A DNA stretch of 64,000 nucleotides. It comes from Acanthochromis polyacanthus (lineage: Eukaryota > Chordata > Actinopteri > Pomacentridae). The notes under the pieces are model-generated. The model saw nothing but the letters and a program-made list of their open reading frames with translations, did no database searches and was not told the DNA's origin. A program made the translations under genes and the position numbers. Shown here one piece after another: positions 11,321 to 25,255 of this stretch (position 1 is the stretch's first letter; each line of letters starts with the position of its first letter). The DNA lies in assembly GCF_021347895.1 (NCBI RefSeq), contig NC_067126.1, positions 35,228,482 through 35,292,481 of the forward strand. Reading direction: 5' to 3'.

Positions 11321-14138
11321 GGTGTTACAAATCCACCAAGAAATATTGCAGATTTACCTGAAAGGCTTCAACGAAGCTAGTAAACATAGATGGAAGCTAT
11401 ATAGGTTTCAGAAAGATAAAAGTTTCCTTGAAGAAGAAACACCTTCACAATCATATGCAGACAAAAGAAAGACAAAAAGATGGCTGGAGCCTTCAGATCT
11501 TCAAAGTAATGCAAACTTTAAACCTGCAGTCTCTCTAATGACCAGCAGGAGGTGACCCCTCTGGATGTATAGAAGTCTATGAGAACATCATCTGTCTTCT
11601 TATTTACTTTATTGCCTTAGATAACTTTTTATTAAGGCTTTTTTTGTTGTCTATCACTACTTTTAAGAACCTTTGAATGCAGCATGGTGTTACTTCAGTA
11701 AATCAAGGTAGCAAACAAAGTAAAATGGACAATAAAGAGGGGTATATTTCAGGTAGTGGCACCTTATTATAGACAGATCACCTCTGGCTCATTATATACT
11801 GTTTTAAAATAACAAGTTATTGATGACTAAAGTCAGAAGGCTTCAAAACAGGAGCAGGAACACAAAGCATTTAGTGGCATCCATTTTCCATATCCATCTA
11901 TTGAAACATCAAATCTGTTACCGATATTTACACTAAAGAAATTAAAGAGATTTATTCCTTTTTTTACATTGAGTGTTTACTTTGTGCACAGACAGTAATG
12001 TTTCAGTGTTGGATTTTCCAGTTAGACTACGAATGGGTGTATTGTAGATCTATGGGTGGACATTTTAGATGCAAAAAGCAGAAATAAAACAAAAAGACAA
12101 GAGAACTGTCACTGTGAGCTGCATTATAAATGTTCAGCTGCCGAAAGATTCTCGCACTTATCATGTAGAAACCAGAAGACGTGATAAAAGTTCATAAACA
12201 CACAAACACTGTGAGCTTTTAATGGTCACAGCTGGAGTCTGAAAATGCTAACGGACTAATTTTCTCATAAACAGACATAAAATGAAGAATCTGGGTTGTC
12301 AAGTTGTTTAAATTTTTTTTTTTTTTTTTTTGCAATCAGTTCCACCTGTTCAGACGATTAACCAGTGAGGACATCCTGATCAGAGCTTTTTAGAAATCTT
12401 ATTCTTCTTCTTTTAGCCAAACAGCTTTCAGCACATTTTACACATTTTTCCAACAGGGTTTGAATATTTTGAGTCCGTTGTGCAACCTGTTTAATGTTTA
12501 AATGCAACCTGAGCTTAACATTTAGGAAATGTCACCTCTTTGGTCAAACAGAAACTGTCCTTTAGCAAAGGCCAGCAGGACTCAGAGACAGAACCCATCT
12601 CTGTTTCTTTTCTCCGTTTCGTGGAGCATTCTGGCAGGAACCAACCTCTCTGCTGAGCCTCGGACAAGCAGACTGTGTGTCCTTTCCAATGGCACAAATG
12701 AAATGGGACAAGTCCCCCGAGAAGTCAGATAAAGACCGCAGGAAAGGTTCTCAGAGGGGAAAGAATGAGTGTACATGTAGATAAGAGTGTGTACATGTAA
12801 TATGCAGGAATGAAAACACTGGCCACATATGAGCGTGGTTTAGGAGCACCTGTGTCACGGTGCTCTGAGGTTTTCCAGGTCAGGGTTCAGGGAGAGGCTA
12901 CACCTGAATGCACGGCTCCTGCTGTGGTCTGGAACATTCCTGTGGGCTTCATAATGATTCCTAATGGCACTAATGAGCCTCCACAGAGGAGCTCCACATG
13001 GGTCTGCTGGAGGGGAGGAGGGGGGAAGGTAAACATCCAAACTGGAAGAAAGATGGAGCTAGACGTGGATGAGTGAAATGGAGACAGTTGTTAGAGAGGG
13101 AAAGGATGGGAAAACTTAAACAAAGAAGAAGGAGAATGATGGAGGGAAGAGAAGCAGATCCAGAAATGACATTCTCATTCAGTCAACGTATGTATAATGT
13201 CTCAGTTTTCGGTTTCCTTCTTGTAGAAACCTGTTGGTGGTCCAGTTGTAGACCTATGATTAACGTCTGATCTGATCACTGTCTTAAACTAACCTTTACT
13301 TTAACCAGAGATTGTTTTACCCACTAAACTCCGACTATACTAAGTTACCATGGAGATAAAGCAAGAAATCATTTATGACTGCATGAAGTGTTATTGAGCC
13401 TCATTAGGAGTTTGGTTTTTAAAATATTCAGGAAAACAGAGTTCAGAAAAGATTGCAAACATTCATGCAGAGTGAGACTTTGCTTTCTTTGAACCCTTTG
13501 AATTTCAAAACCTGCCAGTGGATTAGAAGACATGCTGTTGATTACAAAGTCAGCAAATTTACACCATTTCTCACAACCAGACACTGTCATATAATAAAGT
13601 GTTTGAACTAGTCAGATTCTGTTAAAAAAAACTAAAAATTCTGTGTTCCTCGATGCAACCATGAAGCCATCAGTGACCAACAGTCGTGTGAAAAACATGC
13701 TGTGACTATTTGAACTGCAGGATGTGTTTAAACAGAGCAGAGAGGAGACTAGAATGAAAACACATTTAAAATGTAGATAAAGTTAAATATCTACTAGAAT
13801 AGTATGTGGACCCTCCATTAGTTTTCTCAGTTTTTGTAAAATAAAATATCAATGAAATTCATTTTTTTAAACATTTTTTAGGATTTTCTTTGTTACGCTG
13901 CACAGAAAACATTTCTGAGTTCTCTCCACTTCTAGCTATGTTTGTGCTGTTTCCGTACAATGAGTAAAAATGAAGCATTCAGAGAGTTAACCTCCTTGTT
14001 TGTACACCTGTACCAATGTCTAGTTCAAACATCTTGATTCTGCTTTTATCTTCTCTTCCCCATGTCTTTCTGAGCTGGTTTTATTCCCTTCCTTCTTCCT
14101 AAATCTCTCTTCTTGTCTCTTCTTGTCTGCTGGTGGAG
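11321..14138. other. Non-coding flank or intron 1 upstream of the fam124a domain exon
   Basis: No exon was recognised. I looked for the short first coding exon of fam124a, an acidic stretch rich in Ser, Thr and Gly that must end in codon phase 1, and did not see it. Homopolymer T occurs near 12309-12330. A long polypyrimidine tract directly precedes the acceptor at 14138. Confidence 0.5.
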
Positions 14139-17100
14139 GTGAGTTATCCATGGGTGAGCTCCAGGATCCATTCCTCGTCAGCGTCCACCTCATCGCCGAC
14201 CCCGGCCAGGGGAAGTTCCTCCAGCAAGCTGCTGATGCCGTGCTGTCCTGGGTTCATCCTGAGCTGCAGCTCTTCAGAGTCTCTGAGAGAGCTTCAGTCT
14301 CCCAGCGGTCCAGGTCCAAACGGCAGCAGAACGGCGGACCTGCGGGATGCCAGCCGGCTCTGGCCGTCATCCTGTTCCTGCAGGAGGCGTACGGCGGCGA
14401 GGAGCACATCCTGATGCTCCACCGAGCTCTGCAGAGGCCTCCTTGGCGCTACCACCACACCGAGAAGGTCAGCAACGGCCGGCGGATGCTGCCTCTGACG
14501 CCGTGCAGTCAGGACTTCTTCACTCTGTCTCCTGGAACGCCGCTCTGGGCTGTTCGGCAGGTCCACTACGGAAAAGAAATTGTGCGATTTACAGTTTATT
14601 GCAGCCACGAAAACTACAGTGACATGGTGCGACTTTACAAGCTGCTGCTGCAACGCAGGGTGGCCCAGAAGAAGGAGGACTTCTGCTTCTTTGTGGTTTA
14701 TTCCAACCCTGACATGGAGATCCAGCTGTCGTTCAAAAGGCTCCCTCGGGGTCAGGGTCCTGTGGTGCTGGAGTCGGCGGTGATGGAGGTGAGGGTTCGA
14801 GACGTTGGAGTCCTGGTTCCTCTGCTGCCTCACCCCTGCAGCCCCATCAGCGAAGTCCGCTGGCAGACCGAGGACTACGACGGAAACAAGATCCTGCTGC
14901 AGGTAAGACGTTGTTTGGGTTGGTGGGATTTTACTCCTGTGCCAAAAAATCTTGGCTGCTTCCAAACTCACTCCTGAATTCTCTCATTCACTGTAACAGA
15001 CTGCAGTCAGCGGTTTGTCTGCTCATGAATCACTGACGCTGAGGCGTAGAGCTGCTACAGATGTAGGTTTACCATCCTGTCAGTGGGACTGAAGCAGAAC
15101 AAAGTGAACTGTGGTGTTTTAAAGAAACCGACAGAACTTTCTGGTTCTGCATAAATATGACCTAAAACATCATAATAAATATGAATTCTAAAGGTTTTAC
15201 AAGCTTTCAGGTACTTTCTGGAGACTTGCAGTTAGTCATTGGGAAATCATAAAAAGTACTACTACAAAACTGATTTCATTTAAATCTAATGAAAAGGAAC
15301 AAGATATTTGTTTTTAGTACAATTTGGCCTCATATGAAGCAGACCTTCTGAAACCTGAGGCTTCGGATAGTTTCTTTTCTGGATTCCCTGGATCTCCACC
15401 AACCAGTCAGAACATATTAAATATTATCTAGTAACTCTAATCTGGGGAAGAGACCCGGAGCCGCCACATGTCAGGATGAAAATAAGCACAGAAGAAGGTA
15501 CGGTTCTGGATTTATAATGGATTTATAAGAAGAAAAAAGGTTTCAGAATGGGACTTCTGAATCCAGAAATAACAAGTTCCTGCAGGACAAAGAAGCTTTT
15601 AGTGGGTTTAATGTGGGCCCCTAATTTAATTCATCCATCCACCCATCGTCCATCCATTATCCAGACTGTTAAAGTCGTCCACTGTTACTGCTGCTACACA
15701 ACAGGAAGTTAGAGCATAAATGAACATGCAGGCAGACGGACAAACCTGCTGCTTGAAGGGTATCTGTTTCAGGTGCGTCCAGCCGGTGGGAGGTAAGTCG
15801 TTCTGAAAGTTCAAGCCGATTAAGCTGCAGTCCATTACTGGGATTGGGACAGCAGAGAGAGGAACAATGAGCTAATCTGTGGTGACAATGGACCATATGC
15901 ATGATGCTGAACCGCCACCTGGACGGGAGTCATGTGATCAAAGTAAGACTTTATGTCAAACAATCCTGAATGATTCCATAACACAGCTTCAGCCGATTAG
16001 CCCAGCTTAGCATAAAGGCCGTAAACACATTATGGAACAAACACGGTGCTGATCTAAAGAGAGCTGGAGGGTTTCCAAAATGTCAAACTAGTTATTTCAA
16101 ATACCGCCTGTAAAGATCTGCTGCAGGTTTATACCTCAGATAACACAGGAACACCTCACAGCAATCACTTTTAATTATTTCATCTTCTTTGCCTCGGACT
16201 TTTACAAAATCAAACTGAACAGAGGTGAAAACACCCACAGCTCCTGTAAAATCTGAGTGTTTAAGTGTTACACTTTGAAAAATATTTAAAACAGCCACAC
16301 ATAGTTGGCCAATAATCCAAACCTGACTCTGAATATGAACTGATTTAAACTGCAGAGTCTTTTATCAGGTTTCAAATAAGTTCTACTCCCAGAATCCAGC
16401 TTCATTATCTTTTATCCTCATTATCTTGTGGCTTTATTTAGACTCTAAAAGAGTTCCATCATCAATTAATCTGCTGAAATATTCTCAGTTTGATTCGTCT
16501 TACTGCTTTTAAGATGAAAACAGTGAACAACATCTTCTCCTGTCATGTCCTGTCAGATAATCAGCCCAAAGATAGTTAACTATTAAATGACAAAACCAGC
16601 ACCAAATTCTCACATTTTGGCATCTGCAATAATAAAATGTTTGCTTTTTTTGCAGAAAAATGGCAAAACAGTAGATAAGTTTTGTTAATCTTCTGTCAGA
16701 CCCCTCATCCGTCCATCAGTGAATTATTTTTTACAGCTTTAGTGAATTAAAGATGTGGAAACCTGCAGTCCATAAACCAAAATATGCTCATAAACTTAAA
16801 TATAATCTAGTTTTCGTGCCTCTGCTGTTGTCGTAGTGGAGAGTTAGCGTTGGGTTGTCGTGTTTTTGGCTGCTGAGGTCAAATCTCCGGCTGACCTGGC
16901 ATTTCCCAAGATAACTAAAGCTTAGAGGAGCAAAGGGTCTGATCATCGCCATGTCAACAAGCTCATTACCCACAACCCCCTGCTGCGACTCCTCATCGCC
17001 ATTGTGGCATGTCATCCTCACGGAAAACTGGACACGAACTGTCAGGTCACGTTATCAGACGGAGGAAGACGAGCTTTCATCCAAACAGGAGCTGCTTCGG

Positions 17101-20100
17101 TAGAAAACAACCGCCTGATGACGACGGTAAATCACACCTCCAGCCGTCTGGTTTCCAGCTGCAGAGAGAAGGAACGTTCCAGCAGAAGAAGGAAAGACGG
17201 AGAAGAAAGTGAGGAAAAGATAAACAGGATGAAGTGGACTGAAGAGAGGAAAGGAGACGGAGGAGAGCTGGTTTATAGAAGGACTCTGAGACGTTGAGCA
17301 GAGAGAAGAAAACACTCCAGGCTTTGTTAGGCTGACGGTTTATTTCCATCCTCACACACAGTTTTAGTTTTATACTTGTGAGGACCTTCAGTGACATAAT
17401 GCATTTACAAACCTCTGATTCTAACCATCACAGTTACAGAAAGAAAGATAAACACAGCAGCACTTCATAAATCCAACATGTGTGTGTGGAGCTCTTCCTT
17501 AGCGTCAGTTTAGGGATTTATTCTTAAAACTCTTCAGTGTTCTGGTGGTAAAGTGCTCTGTAGTACTGTAGAAGTTAAACTTTCTGCTGATCACAAGCTG
17601 GGATCTCTTCCATAAATCACAGTTTTAAAAGTGCAAACGTTTCCCGTACTTACTAAATATTTAATAAATGTGGGCTTTTCTCTTTTAATGTTGCTTACAT
17701 GAAGAAGTATTTGCTCATTCCTGCACACTGTAAATATTTCTATGAGGATTTATGACCAAAAATTCCTTCATTTTCTCCACTTTGTGCTTATTATCTGACT
17801 TAAACCTTCTACTAACATGCAGAACTTGCTTTCTTTTTAAATATTTTTATCTTTCTTTCGTAATTATTCTACTTGTTAGCGTTCACTGTGATGGACTCAA
17901 CTACCAAATTAAAATACTTGTATGTGAAAACCTGCTGGGCAATAACTTTAATTCTGATTCTGATAGTTTTTCACTAATATTAATGCAGTTTAAAATGATT
18001 AAAGCAAGTTAACTCAACTCATTTTATTTGTTCTTTTAGTCAGAGAGCATAATTTTTTGGACTTTCAGACAGATTTTGCTGGTTTATTTGAACACAACTT
18101 AGGATCTTAAAGATTTACGTTATCAGAATGAAGAAACTCTTCTAACGTCTGAACACAAATATGTTGATTGTTGTGTTGAGTTGCACGATATCACAAAAAT
18201 ATATGTCTAGACTATCTAGATTTATTTTTTCTGAGAAAATAGATATAACCTAATTTAGGGTTAGCATTGGAAATCCAAACTAATTTTTTGCTTTGATGGA
18301 ATTTAGATCTGACTTTGTCATCATACAGCTCTGTGCTGCTGATGGGAATCATTTTCCTGCATGTTAACAAACTGTAAAGTCTGAGTGCATCCAAGAACCA
18401 AAGTTGGAACCATCTAACGTCTGAACAGCAGCTCCAAAACCAGTTTTATCTGGAGTCTTTTCAGGCTGACACAATCGTAACATTTGTGTTTGAGAATTTG
18501 TCACACAAATAATCAAAATTAATGATCATTTGTCCTTTTCTGTTCATTTTGTGTCTCTTAGTTTTAGATTGCTTGTGTTTGATGCCACCTTTTAGCTGCA
18601 AAGCAACAATTCTGCTTCCAGTTTTTGTGCTCGTCTTTTTCACTCGCTTCAAAAGCAGAAAGTTCCTGAGGCAAAGTGTTTGGCTTTTTAACTAAATCCA
18701 TGATTTTAATGTCAATACATGCTCACTGAAATGCAGACAGTTGAATATTAGAAGTTTAGTTCCTCAAGAGAAACAGTTAAACCACAAACAGTAATAAACA
18801 GCATGTAGATGGTTGAAATGTGACATTTCTGTTAGTGTCGTACAGGTGAATGGAAACTATAACTGCAGTCAGACTATTATTATTATGCTAAAAATGTGAC
18901 AAGCCAGTGTCTCATGTTTTATGTCCTTTGTAGCTGCAAAGGTCCAGTGACTCATCTGTCTAATCTCTGGTTTCACGTGGGTGCGAGGATTTTGTTTCTC
19001 AAGGTTTGAAAGTATCTTCCTCTTGTCTAGTAGAGTTTTGTCTTTCAGTGAGGAATCCACAGCTCTTTTCACAAATAACAGAAACTCTCTCCTCCACCCT
19101 GTCAGTGAGAAGCAGCAGATAATAACAGAAACGCTTGTCCTCTATGCTCTGTTAGTGAGAAGCAGCAGGTAACAACTGAACGGGCTCTCGGCTCGTTTAT
19201 ACTGCCCTCCCCTTAACGAGCAATCTGCTTAACGAGCTGCACTCTGGAAATACAAACATCCTGATCAGTGGTTCCACAGTTTTATGTTTTCATGCTGTTT
19301 TTAGGGCTTTTCTGTGTGTTGTGGGAGTTTTTATTTCACTTCACAGCAGCACAGAGACGTTCAAAGTTGTGATTTAGTTTCTGATTCAGCTCATTAAAAG
19401 CGGCAGCTGTAACCAAACCAAAGGACTTAACATGTAGCATCATGTAGCATAGCGTCTTGAAAAGTGCTTTATTAGTGTTATGGATTACTTTACTTACAGT
19501 GGAAAAGATGATAATTAGACATACAAATTAATCTAGCAGGTTTAAATATTGGGATTAAGACCCTGCAGTGTTATAGTTTGATTTTACCAGAATAAATTAC
19601 ATATTAGGAATTAAAATATTTAAAATATGACTAAACCTTACTATGATACATAATAAGGCTGAGACTGTTCAGTGTTTATTATGGAATATTTGTGTATTAG
19701 AGATTAAAGCCAAAAAAAATTACCTAAAATATGACTTTACCTGACTATAATACATAATAAAACTGAGAGCCTACAGTGTTTATTATGGAATATTAGCATA
19801 TTGGAGATTAAAACCCTAAAATATTATGGAAAATACTCCTTTGCCTGACTATAAAGCACATTAAGTCTAAGACCGGTTTTTCAGGTGCAGCAAACTGAAG
19901 TTAACACAAAAATATTCCATTTTTTAGTGTGCTTTATGTGTAATTTTCACTCCCTGCACGTAAATAATACGTTACTTAAAGTACAATGAGGAGAAAACCA
20001 AGATGTAGCGTGTAACATTTGTTTAAATAGGATTTTCTATGAGGATCAACAGTTATTTGAACTCAGCATTTTAATAAAAATGTCCTAAATCTTAAGTTGG

Positions 20101-22350
20101 CATCTCAGGATTATTAGTTTTTTTCTCAGTAAACACTGAACAATGATAATTACATTATAATGTGATAAATAAACATGTTTTCATGTGTAAAAATCATAGG
20201 TGTGATTCATCAAATGTTAACTAAATCTTGTCAACTCATTATTTCATTTATTATTCTGAAGGATGATAAATTTCCTCCCTGGTTAAAAGTTGGGCTCGTT
20301 TGTTTCTTCAGGTTATAAATACTCATTTATTTCCCACTCTGACTGCAGTCTGTGGAGGTAAATCACTTCAGCTCTTTGTGATATTTATTGTTGTTGAACT
20401 TGAACATATGGAAATCTCCAAACCGCCTCCTCCTCCTCCTCCTCCATCTCGGTGCTCCTGAGGCTGCTGTGTGGAAACTTCTTGCTTCTCCGCTTCGTCT
20501 GCCGGATGACGGAGCAGACAGGAGAACAAAACATGGAGAAGCCATCAGACGGAGCTGAATCTGTAGAAACCAGGAAGTCGCACAGAAGCTGAACTGACGA
20601 AGCAGAGAACCGTTTTAGAAACATTTCCACATTTCTGTCAGGACGGGGGAACGTTGCTGCTCAGGATGATAACGGACTGAAGATTTGTGGGAGACTTTCT
20701 GAGATCCTCTGGTCCATAAATGGAGGTGTGATCCTCTGGGGCTCCTCTGATGACTTCTGCAGCTGTGAACAGGGGGGTGTTTGAGGTTCTTTATAAACCC
20801 CGGGGTTTCCTGGTTCCCCTTTCCTCTGTCGGTGGCGTGAGGAGTGCCGGGTTGCATGAGAGGGAAGTTAAACGTACAGAGCATACAATAAAATGGGAGC
20901 CCGACTGCGCTCTATGACACAACAACAAGCAGAAATTCCTTCTAAAATGCTCTTTTAAAGGTCATTATTTAAACCTACAGGGCCCATATCTTTGCTTTTT
21001 GGGTTCCTCTTCCTTTAGTGTGTTGCAGCGTCTTTGGTAAAAGGTGTGCACAGGGAGTTATTCTCTGGAAGAAGACAAACAGTTAAAACACAGCAGGCAA
21101 ACAATAATTAACATGGAAATAGTTGATTTTATAGTTTGATACCTGTAAGTCTGCAGCTCCTGTAGTAGTGGAAGCAGAACTGTTTTATGTGAAACATTGA
21201 GATATGTTTGGAGAAAGATGTTCCACTTCAACCAGTTTCTGTCTGATGGTTCAGGAAGGGAATCCAGGGATTAGACTGTAGGAGGAGTTATTTCTGAAAA
21301 GGGCAGCTCCTGAACCAGAAATATACACCCTCTATGTAGGAGAAAGAGAAGGAAACAGATTTAATGGAGGAGGGTCTGAATGTGTTGGGACTCTCAGTGG
21401 ATTATTAGAGGAAAATTAGACCAGGACAGTTTAAAATTTAAATTAGTCTTTGTGCAGATAGGAGTCTAGTCCAGTCTGCTGGTGAACCCCAGGTGAGCTT
21501 TACAGAAAATCTGACATTAATTATTATTGTTATTAAAGATCTACCCTCTTTTACTTTCAGAACTGCACCTTAATGCCAACTTCTAGACCTTTTCTCCAAC
21601 AGTAGACCTTCTGACTTGTCGCTGAAGGAAAAGCACACATGTAAATAATAAAACTGAACAACTGGAATCCATTTAGATGATCCAGAGCTGTTTGTCATTC
21701 TGACTCACTGTCAGAGTTCAATTAATGGAACAGAGTGAAAGTCAGCAGCTTAACCTAGGATTTTACCACTGAGAAGAGTCCAGAGTCTGCTGGGGATAAA
21801 AAGCAGAGGAGAAAGGAGTAAATGTAGATATACCAGGGCTAAATGAACATCCTTTTAACCCTCCTGTTGTCCTCGTTAATGGGCATCAAAAATATTGTTT
21901 CCTTGTCTGAAAAAAATCCAAAAATTTAGCCAAAGAATTCCCCAAATTTCTGAAAATTTGCAAAACCTTGAGGAAGAAAATTCCAATAATTTCTGAATAA
22001 AAAAAAATTCCCTTAAAAGTTTTATTTTTTAAAAAAAAAATCCCCCAAATTTGGCAAGAAAACTGTTGTAAATATTTTCCAAAAATGAGTAAAAATCTTC
22101 CCAAAAAATCTAAAAATATCTGAAGTGATTACATATATATCAGCAAAACTTCTAATGTTGCCTTGTTTCCATCATGAGTTTCACTGTGAAAATATATTTA
22201 TTTTTTCACATTTTCAAACTTTAAAGCGGGTCAATTTTGACCCGCAGGACGACACCAGGATTAAATGGATTCAGCTGCTAGGTGGTTCTGCTGACAGTCT
22301 TCATCAGGTAACGTTTTTTCTACACCGACAAATCAGTAAAAACAAAAATG

Positions 22351-22381
<31 letters not shown>

Positions 22382-23636
22382 ACTGATTTGTTGGTGCAGA
22401 AAAAACAACGTTACTTTATAATTATATACAACAAAAAGAACATAATTCAAGTAATCTTCATCAGGGCATGGAAAGGGAAGCAGCAGCTCACAGATATATA
22501 AAACTGCTGTCAAACAATCAGAGCTACCTGTCACAGGTGAAACAAGCAGCTGCCTCATCATCAGTGAATTTTAACAAAACAACTCAGCTTAATTTTTAAT
22601 ATAATAGACGGGGAACCAAACATTCAGTCTGATTATCTGCTGTCAGCTCTGGAATAAGAACTGTTTAACATCCAGCTGCCCTGAAAGTGGTCTGTTGATG
22701 GGATTTTTTGTCTTTTTGTAGAACCAGCTGAGATCTATAGCTCCTTTTCCCACTCAGACTGTCTTCTAAAGTGAAATGCTCAGTAAACGGTTCATATTCT
22801 CATTGTTTTTGGGTTTCTTCTCTCCTGTTCAGGTCCAAGCTGCACACTTCAGACACAGACAGGATCATCTCTCCTCCACCATCCCTGATCCGTCCTCGGC
22901 TCCGTCCACCTTCAGCCGCAGCGGCGCCTCCTACAGGAACCACCGGTACCACCACCGGTCCCGTCCCCGAGCCCACCAGTCCTCCCAGGGCTCCCTGCCT
23001 CTGGCCGGAGATGATCCAGAAGACCAGTGGTCTGAGCGGCACCATGCTGATGGCTGGAGGTCCCAGTGGAGGGGCCATCGGTCCGGATCCCTGTTCTCCC
23101 TCCCCAACCTGGGCTCAGCCAGCTCCAGGTCCACCTGCTCCTCTCCTGGACCCTCCCCAAGCCCCCATTACCGGAGCCACTCCCTCCACCGGAGCTCCTC
23201 CCTCGTCCCGCCGTTCCGCCTCAACGTGGACGCTCTGGTCGGGGCCGAGGAGACGGACGTGGACACCGGGGACCAAGTAAACCTGGGAGGGAGCGTGGAC
23301 CTCACCGTGGTGTCGGCCTACACCAAGTCCAACCCTCCACAGACTGCTCGGCCTCTATCGGCCCCTCCAGAGGACCTCAGATCCTCCCTCTCTCCTGTCC
23401 TCCAGGAGAACATCTACCAGTCCTCCACTCTGGGCCGGACTCCCAACGGCTTCTCCCTCAGAACCACTCCGTCCACCCTGAGGGGGTCCAGACCCCAAAG
23501 CAGCTCAACAACGCGGTCCTCCTCCAGCAACGTCTCCATGAACCAGTCAGACAGCTGCAGCATCATCAGTGGACCAGGAGATGAAGACAAGACAGCAGAA
23601 GAAGAAGAAGATGAAGAAGAAGAATTCTACATTTAG
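14139..23636 (+). CDS. fam124a: FAM124A, two 3' coding exons (first coding exon not found)
   Basis: Exons are 14139-14902 and 22833-23636. The first follows a strong pyrimidine tract ending in AG, starts in phase with two bases completing a codon, and ends at CAG before gtaaga. The second continues in frame (ILLQ then VQAAHF) and stops at TAG. Exon 1 here holds the whole FAM124 domain, related to glyoxalase folds: QDPFLVSVHLIADPG, then LAVILFLQEAYGGEEHILML, the QDFFTLSPGTPLWAVRQVHY block, VRFTVYCSHENYSDMVRLY and WQTEDYDGNKILLQ match human FAM124A closely. The terminal exon encodes a Ser/Pro/Arg-rich disordered tail ending in an acidic EEEEDEEEEFYI. Together they give 254 plus 267 residues, so a first exon of about 25-35 residues is missing. 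The TTG at 14123 is intronic and not a start. Molecular function is unknown; synteny with serpine3 and ints6 favours FAM124A over FAM124B. Confidence 0.9.
19545..19875 (+). repeat. Imperfect tandem repeat, ~105-bp period, about 3 units
   Basis: The anchor actatgatacataataagg at about 19639 recurs as actataatacataataaaa at about 19744 and as a weaker actataaagcacattaag at about 19849. Each is followed by related text (cagtgtttattatggaat). Spacing is 105 bp both times. It is AT-rich and intronic. Confidence 0.7.
21855..22264 (-). mobile_element. TTAA-type MITE, family 1, copy 2 (internally deleted)
   Basis: It starts TTAACCCTCCTGTTGTCCTC (TTAA at 21855-21858) and ends ggacgacaccaggattaa (TTAA at 22261-22264). 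Compared with full copies it has lost the central palindrome, joining the two flanks near 22140-22160. It lies in the fam124a intron. Confidence 0.85.
22309..22413. repeat. Foldback repeat with poly-T centre
   Basis: The left arm 22309-22338 starts taacgttttttctacaccga; the right arm 22381-22413 is its near-complement and ends acaacgtta. Between them is a run of about 29 T. Transcribed, this gives a stem of about 30 bp just upstream of the fam124a terminal exon. Confidence 0.75.
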
Positions 23637-23866
23637 TCTACTGTTAAAGAACTTATTCTGACTTCAGGACTAAACGCAGCTCCACTCTGCCCCCTGCTGT
23701 CTGATAGGACAACTACAGGAACAGCTGGAGTTTATCAGACATTCATGAGTCTTTGTTTTCCTGCCTGTAGATAAAAGTTCTGTAAATGTGCATATGAACA
23801 TGTAATGGACCAATCACATACCTGTACAGAAACACTATCCAATAAAAGAAAATCATTTCCCTTTCA
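23637..23866 (+). terminator. fam124a: fam124a 3' UTR and poly(A) signal
   Basis: The canonical AATAAA is at 23841-23846, about 205 bp after the stop codon. It is followed by T/G-rich sequence (tttccctttcaggtgttc). This gives a short 3' UTR with cleavage expected near 23860. Confidence 0.7.
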
Positions 23867-24711
23867 GGTGTTCTACACATCACTACTGTCCTTAGTTTTA
23901 TTCAGGATAAGGTTTATAAAGTGTTTACTGGATGACTCTGAGTACATAATTATTGAATCACATCCACAAAATATAAAGAGTCTGATTTAGTGACAACAAT
24001 CTGACTTACAGCTAATTTCATATTCCATCAAAAATTCATAAGGGATCATGGTGATATAAAAAAAAACAAGTCCAGACTTCATGGAGGATTTTATATGAAG
24101 GATATAAGTTGATTCATCTATCAGCTGGTATCTTTTTGTGGTGATAAATTGGTAATAAAATAGTCTAAAAGCCAACAGTGAAGTAAAATGGACAGTTTTT
24201 AAACACTAACCTGAATCAGATTCATGGACTTTCTTTATCTTTTAGTCTTATTTGAATTGTGAGTTCTGCAGCGAGTTGTGCTACTTTACAACCCATCTAC
24301 TCTACTTCACATATATCAGCCTTTTAATGCAGTATTTCATCTAAAAACACCAATTAAATGTGCAGGAGGTAAAAAAAAAAAAACAAAATATGTTGCTGCC
24401 CCTTATGGGTGTGAATTGCAAATATCCAGAAGTGAAAACTGTGTGCATGATATTCCTTTTTTTGGCCATTTGAGGACAGCCATTTATTAGAAAACAGCTA
24501 AAGGATCTACAGCTATCGATATTTCTGGTCACCTGTTGAGTGTAAATTTAGCATTTACTCTTGTTCCTCCTGCAGGTTTGTTTCCCACAAACTAGTAAGA
24601 AAAACAGATTTAATTGTGAGATGTTCCACTTTCTATAAAAACTCTAAACTCAGTGTGTTGTTTGCTGCTAAGCAGGCTTTTCTTTCTTTTTTTCTTCATT
24701 GATTAACTTGA
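23867..24711. other. Intergenic, nothing recognised
   Basis: AT-rich DNA downstream of fam124a with no exon, RNA gene or clear repeat terminus. Confidence 0.5.
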
Positions 24712-24956
24712 TTAACCCTCGTGTCGTCCAACGGGTCAGAATGGACCCGTTTTAAAGTTTGAAAATGTGAGGAAAAAATGTTTTCACAGTGAAACTTCTG
24801 ATGTCCACATTTTCAACATTTTTGGGAAATCTCTGAACATTTGTTGATGGGGAAAAAAAGAAATGTTAAAAATGTTTCTTAAGAACATTCATAAAAAAAT
24901 CAACCAAAATCATGCGAATTTCGCTGGATTTTGGTTGATTTTTATGTGAACCCTTG
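24712..24956 (+). mobile_element. TTAA-type MITE, family 1, copy 3 (right part lost)
   Basis: It starts TTAACCCTCGTGTCGTCC and runs through the conserved block into the central palindrome (cgaatttcgctggattttgg). It stops abruptly after atttttatgtgaac, so the right half is missing. Confidence 0.85.
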
Positions 24957-25255
24957 ATCTGTGGTAAAATAATCTGAAATGTTCTGTGCAGTAATGTCAA
25001 TTTTAAAATACAATAACATAGAGTAAGCAGCACTCTATACATTTAATAGTAAATCTGAGAACAATAATAAACAGTAGCACTGTTCCATATTCTTAAGTCA
25101 TTTCAAGGGGAACTTCGTTTTTTTTCAACCTGGGGTCTGTTTTCATATGTCATTTCATGCATGTGAGTGATGGAGAAATGAATTTTTGACAGAGCTCCAA
25201 TATTTAGCCAGGCAGGCAGCTTAGCAGCTCAGCTAGCGAAAAGTATCGGGCGACT

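Larger units (their letters stand above)
14903..22832 (+). other. fam124a intron between domain exon and terminal exon
   Basis: The intron runs from gtaagacg to a ctcctgttcag acceptor. It contains an approximately 105-bp tandem repeat (19545-19875), a TTAA-type MITE (21855-22264) and a poly-T foldback (22309-22413). No further exon is needed, because the reading frame joins directly. The other open frames inside, for example at 20385-20884 and 17004-17397, show no family resemblance. Confidence 0.75.

Noticed and set aside
14123..14138. Apparent start MSAGGG of fam124a
   Set aside because: The codon is TTG, and the stretch is the pyrimidine tract and acceptor of the intron; the exon begins at 14139.
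14294..14971. 225-codon minus-strand open frame opposite the fam124a domain exon
   Set aside because: It is the antisense shadow of the GC-rich FAM124A exon, whose plus-strand frame clearly matches the family.
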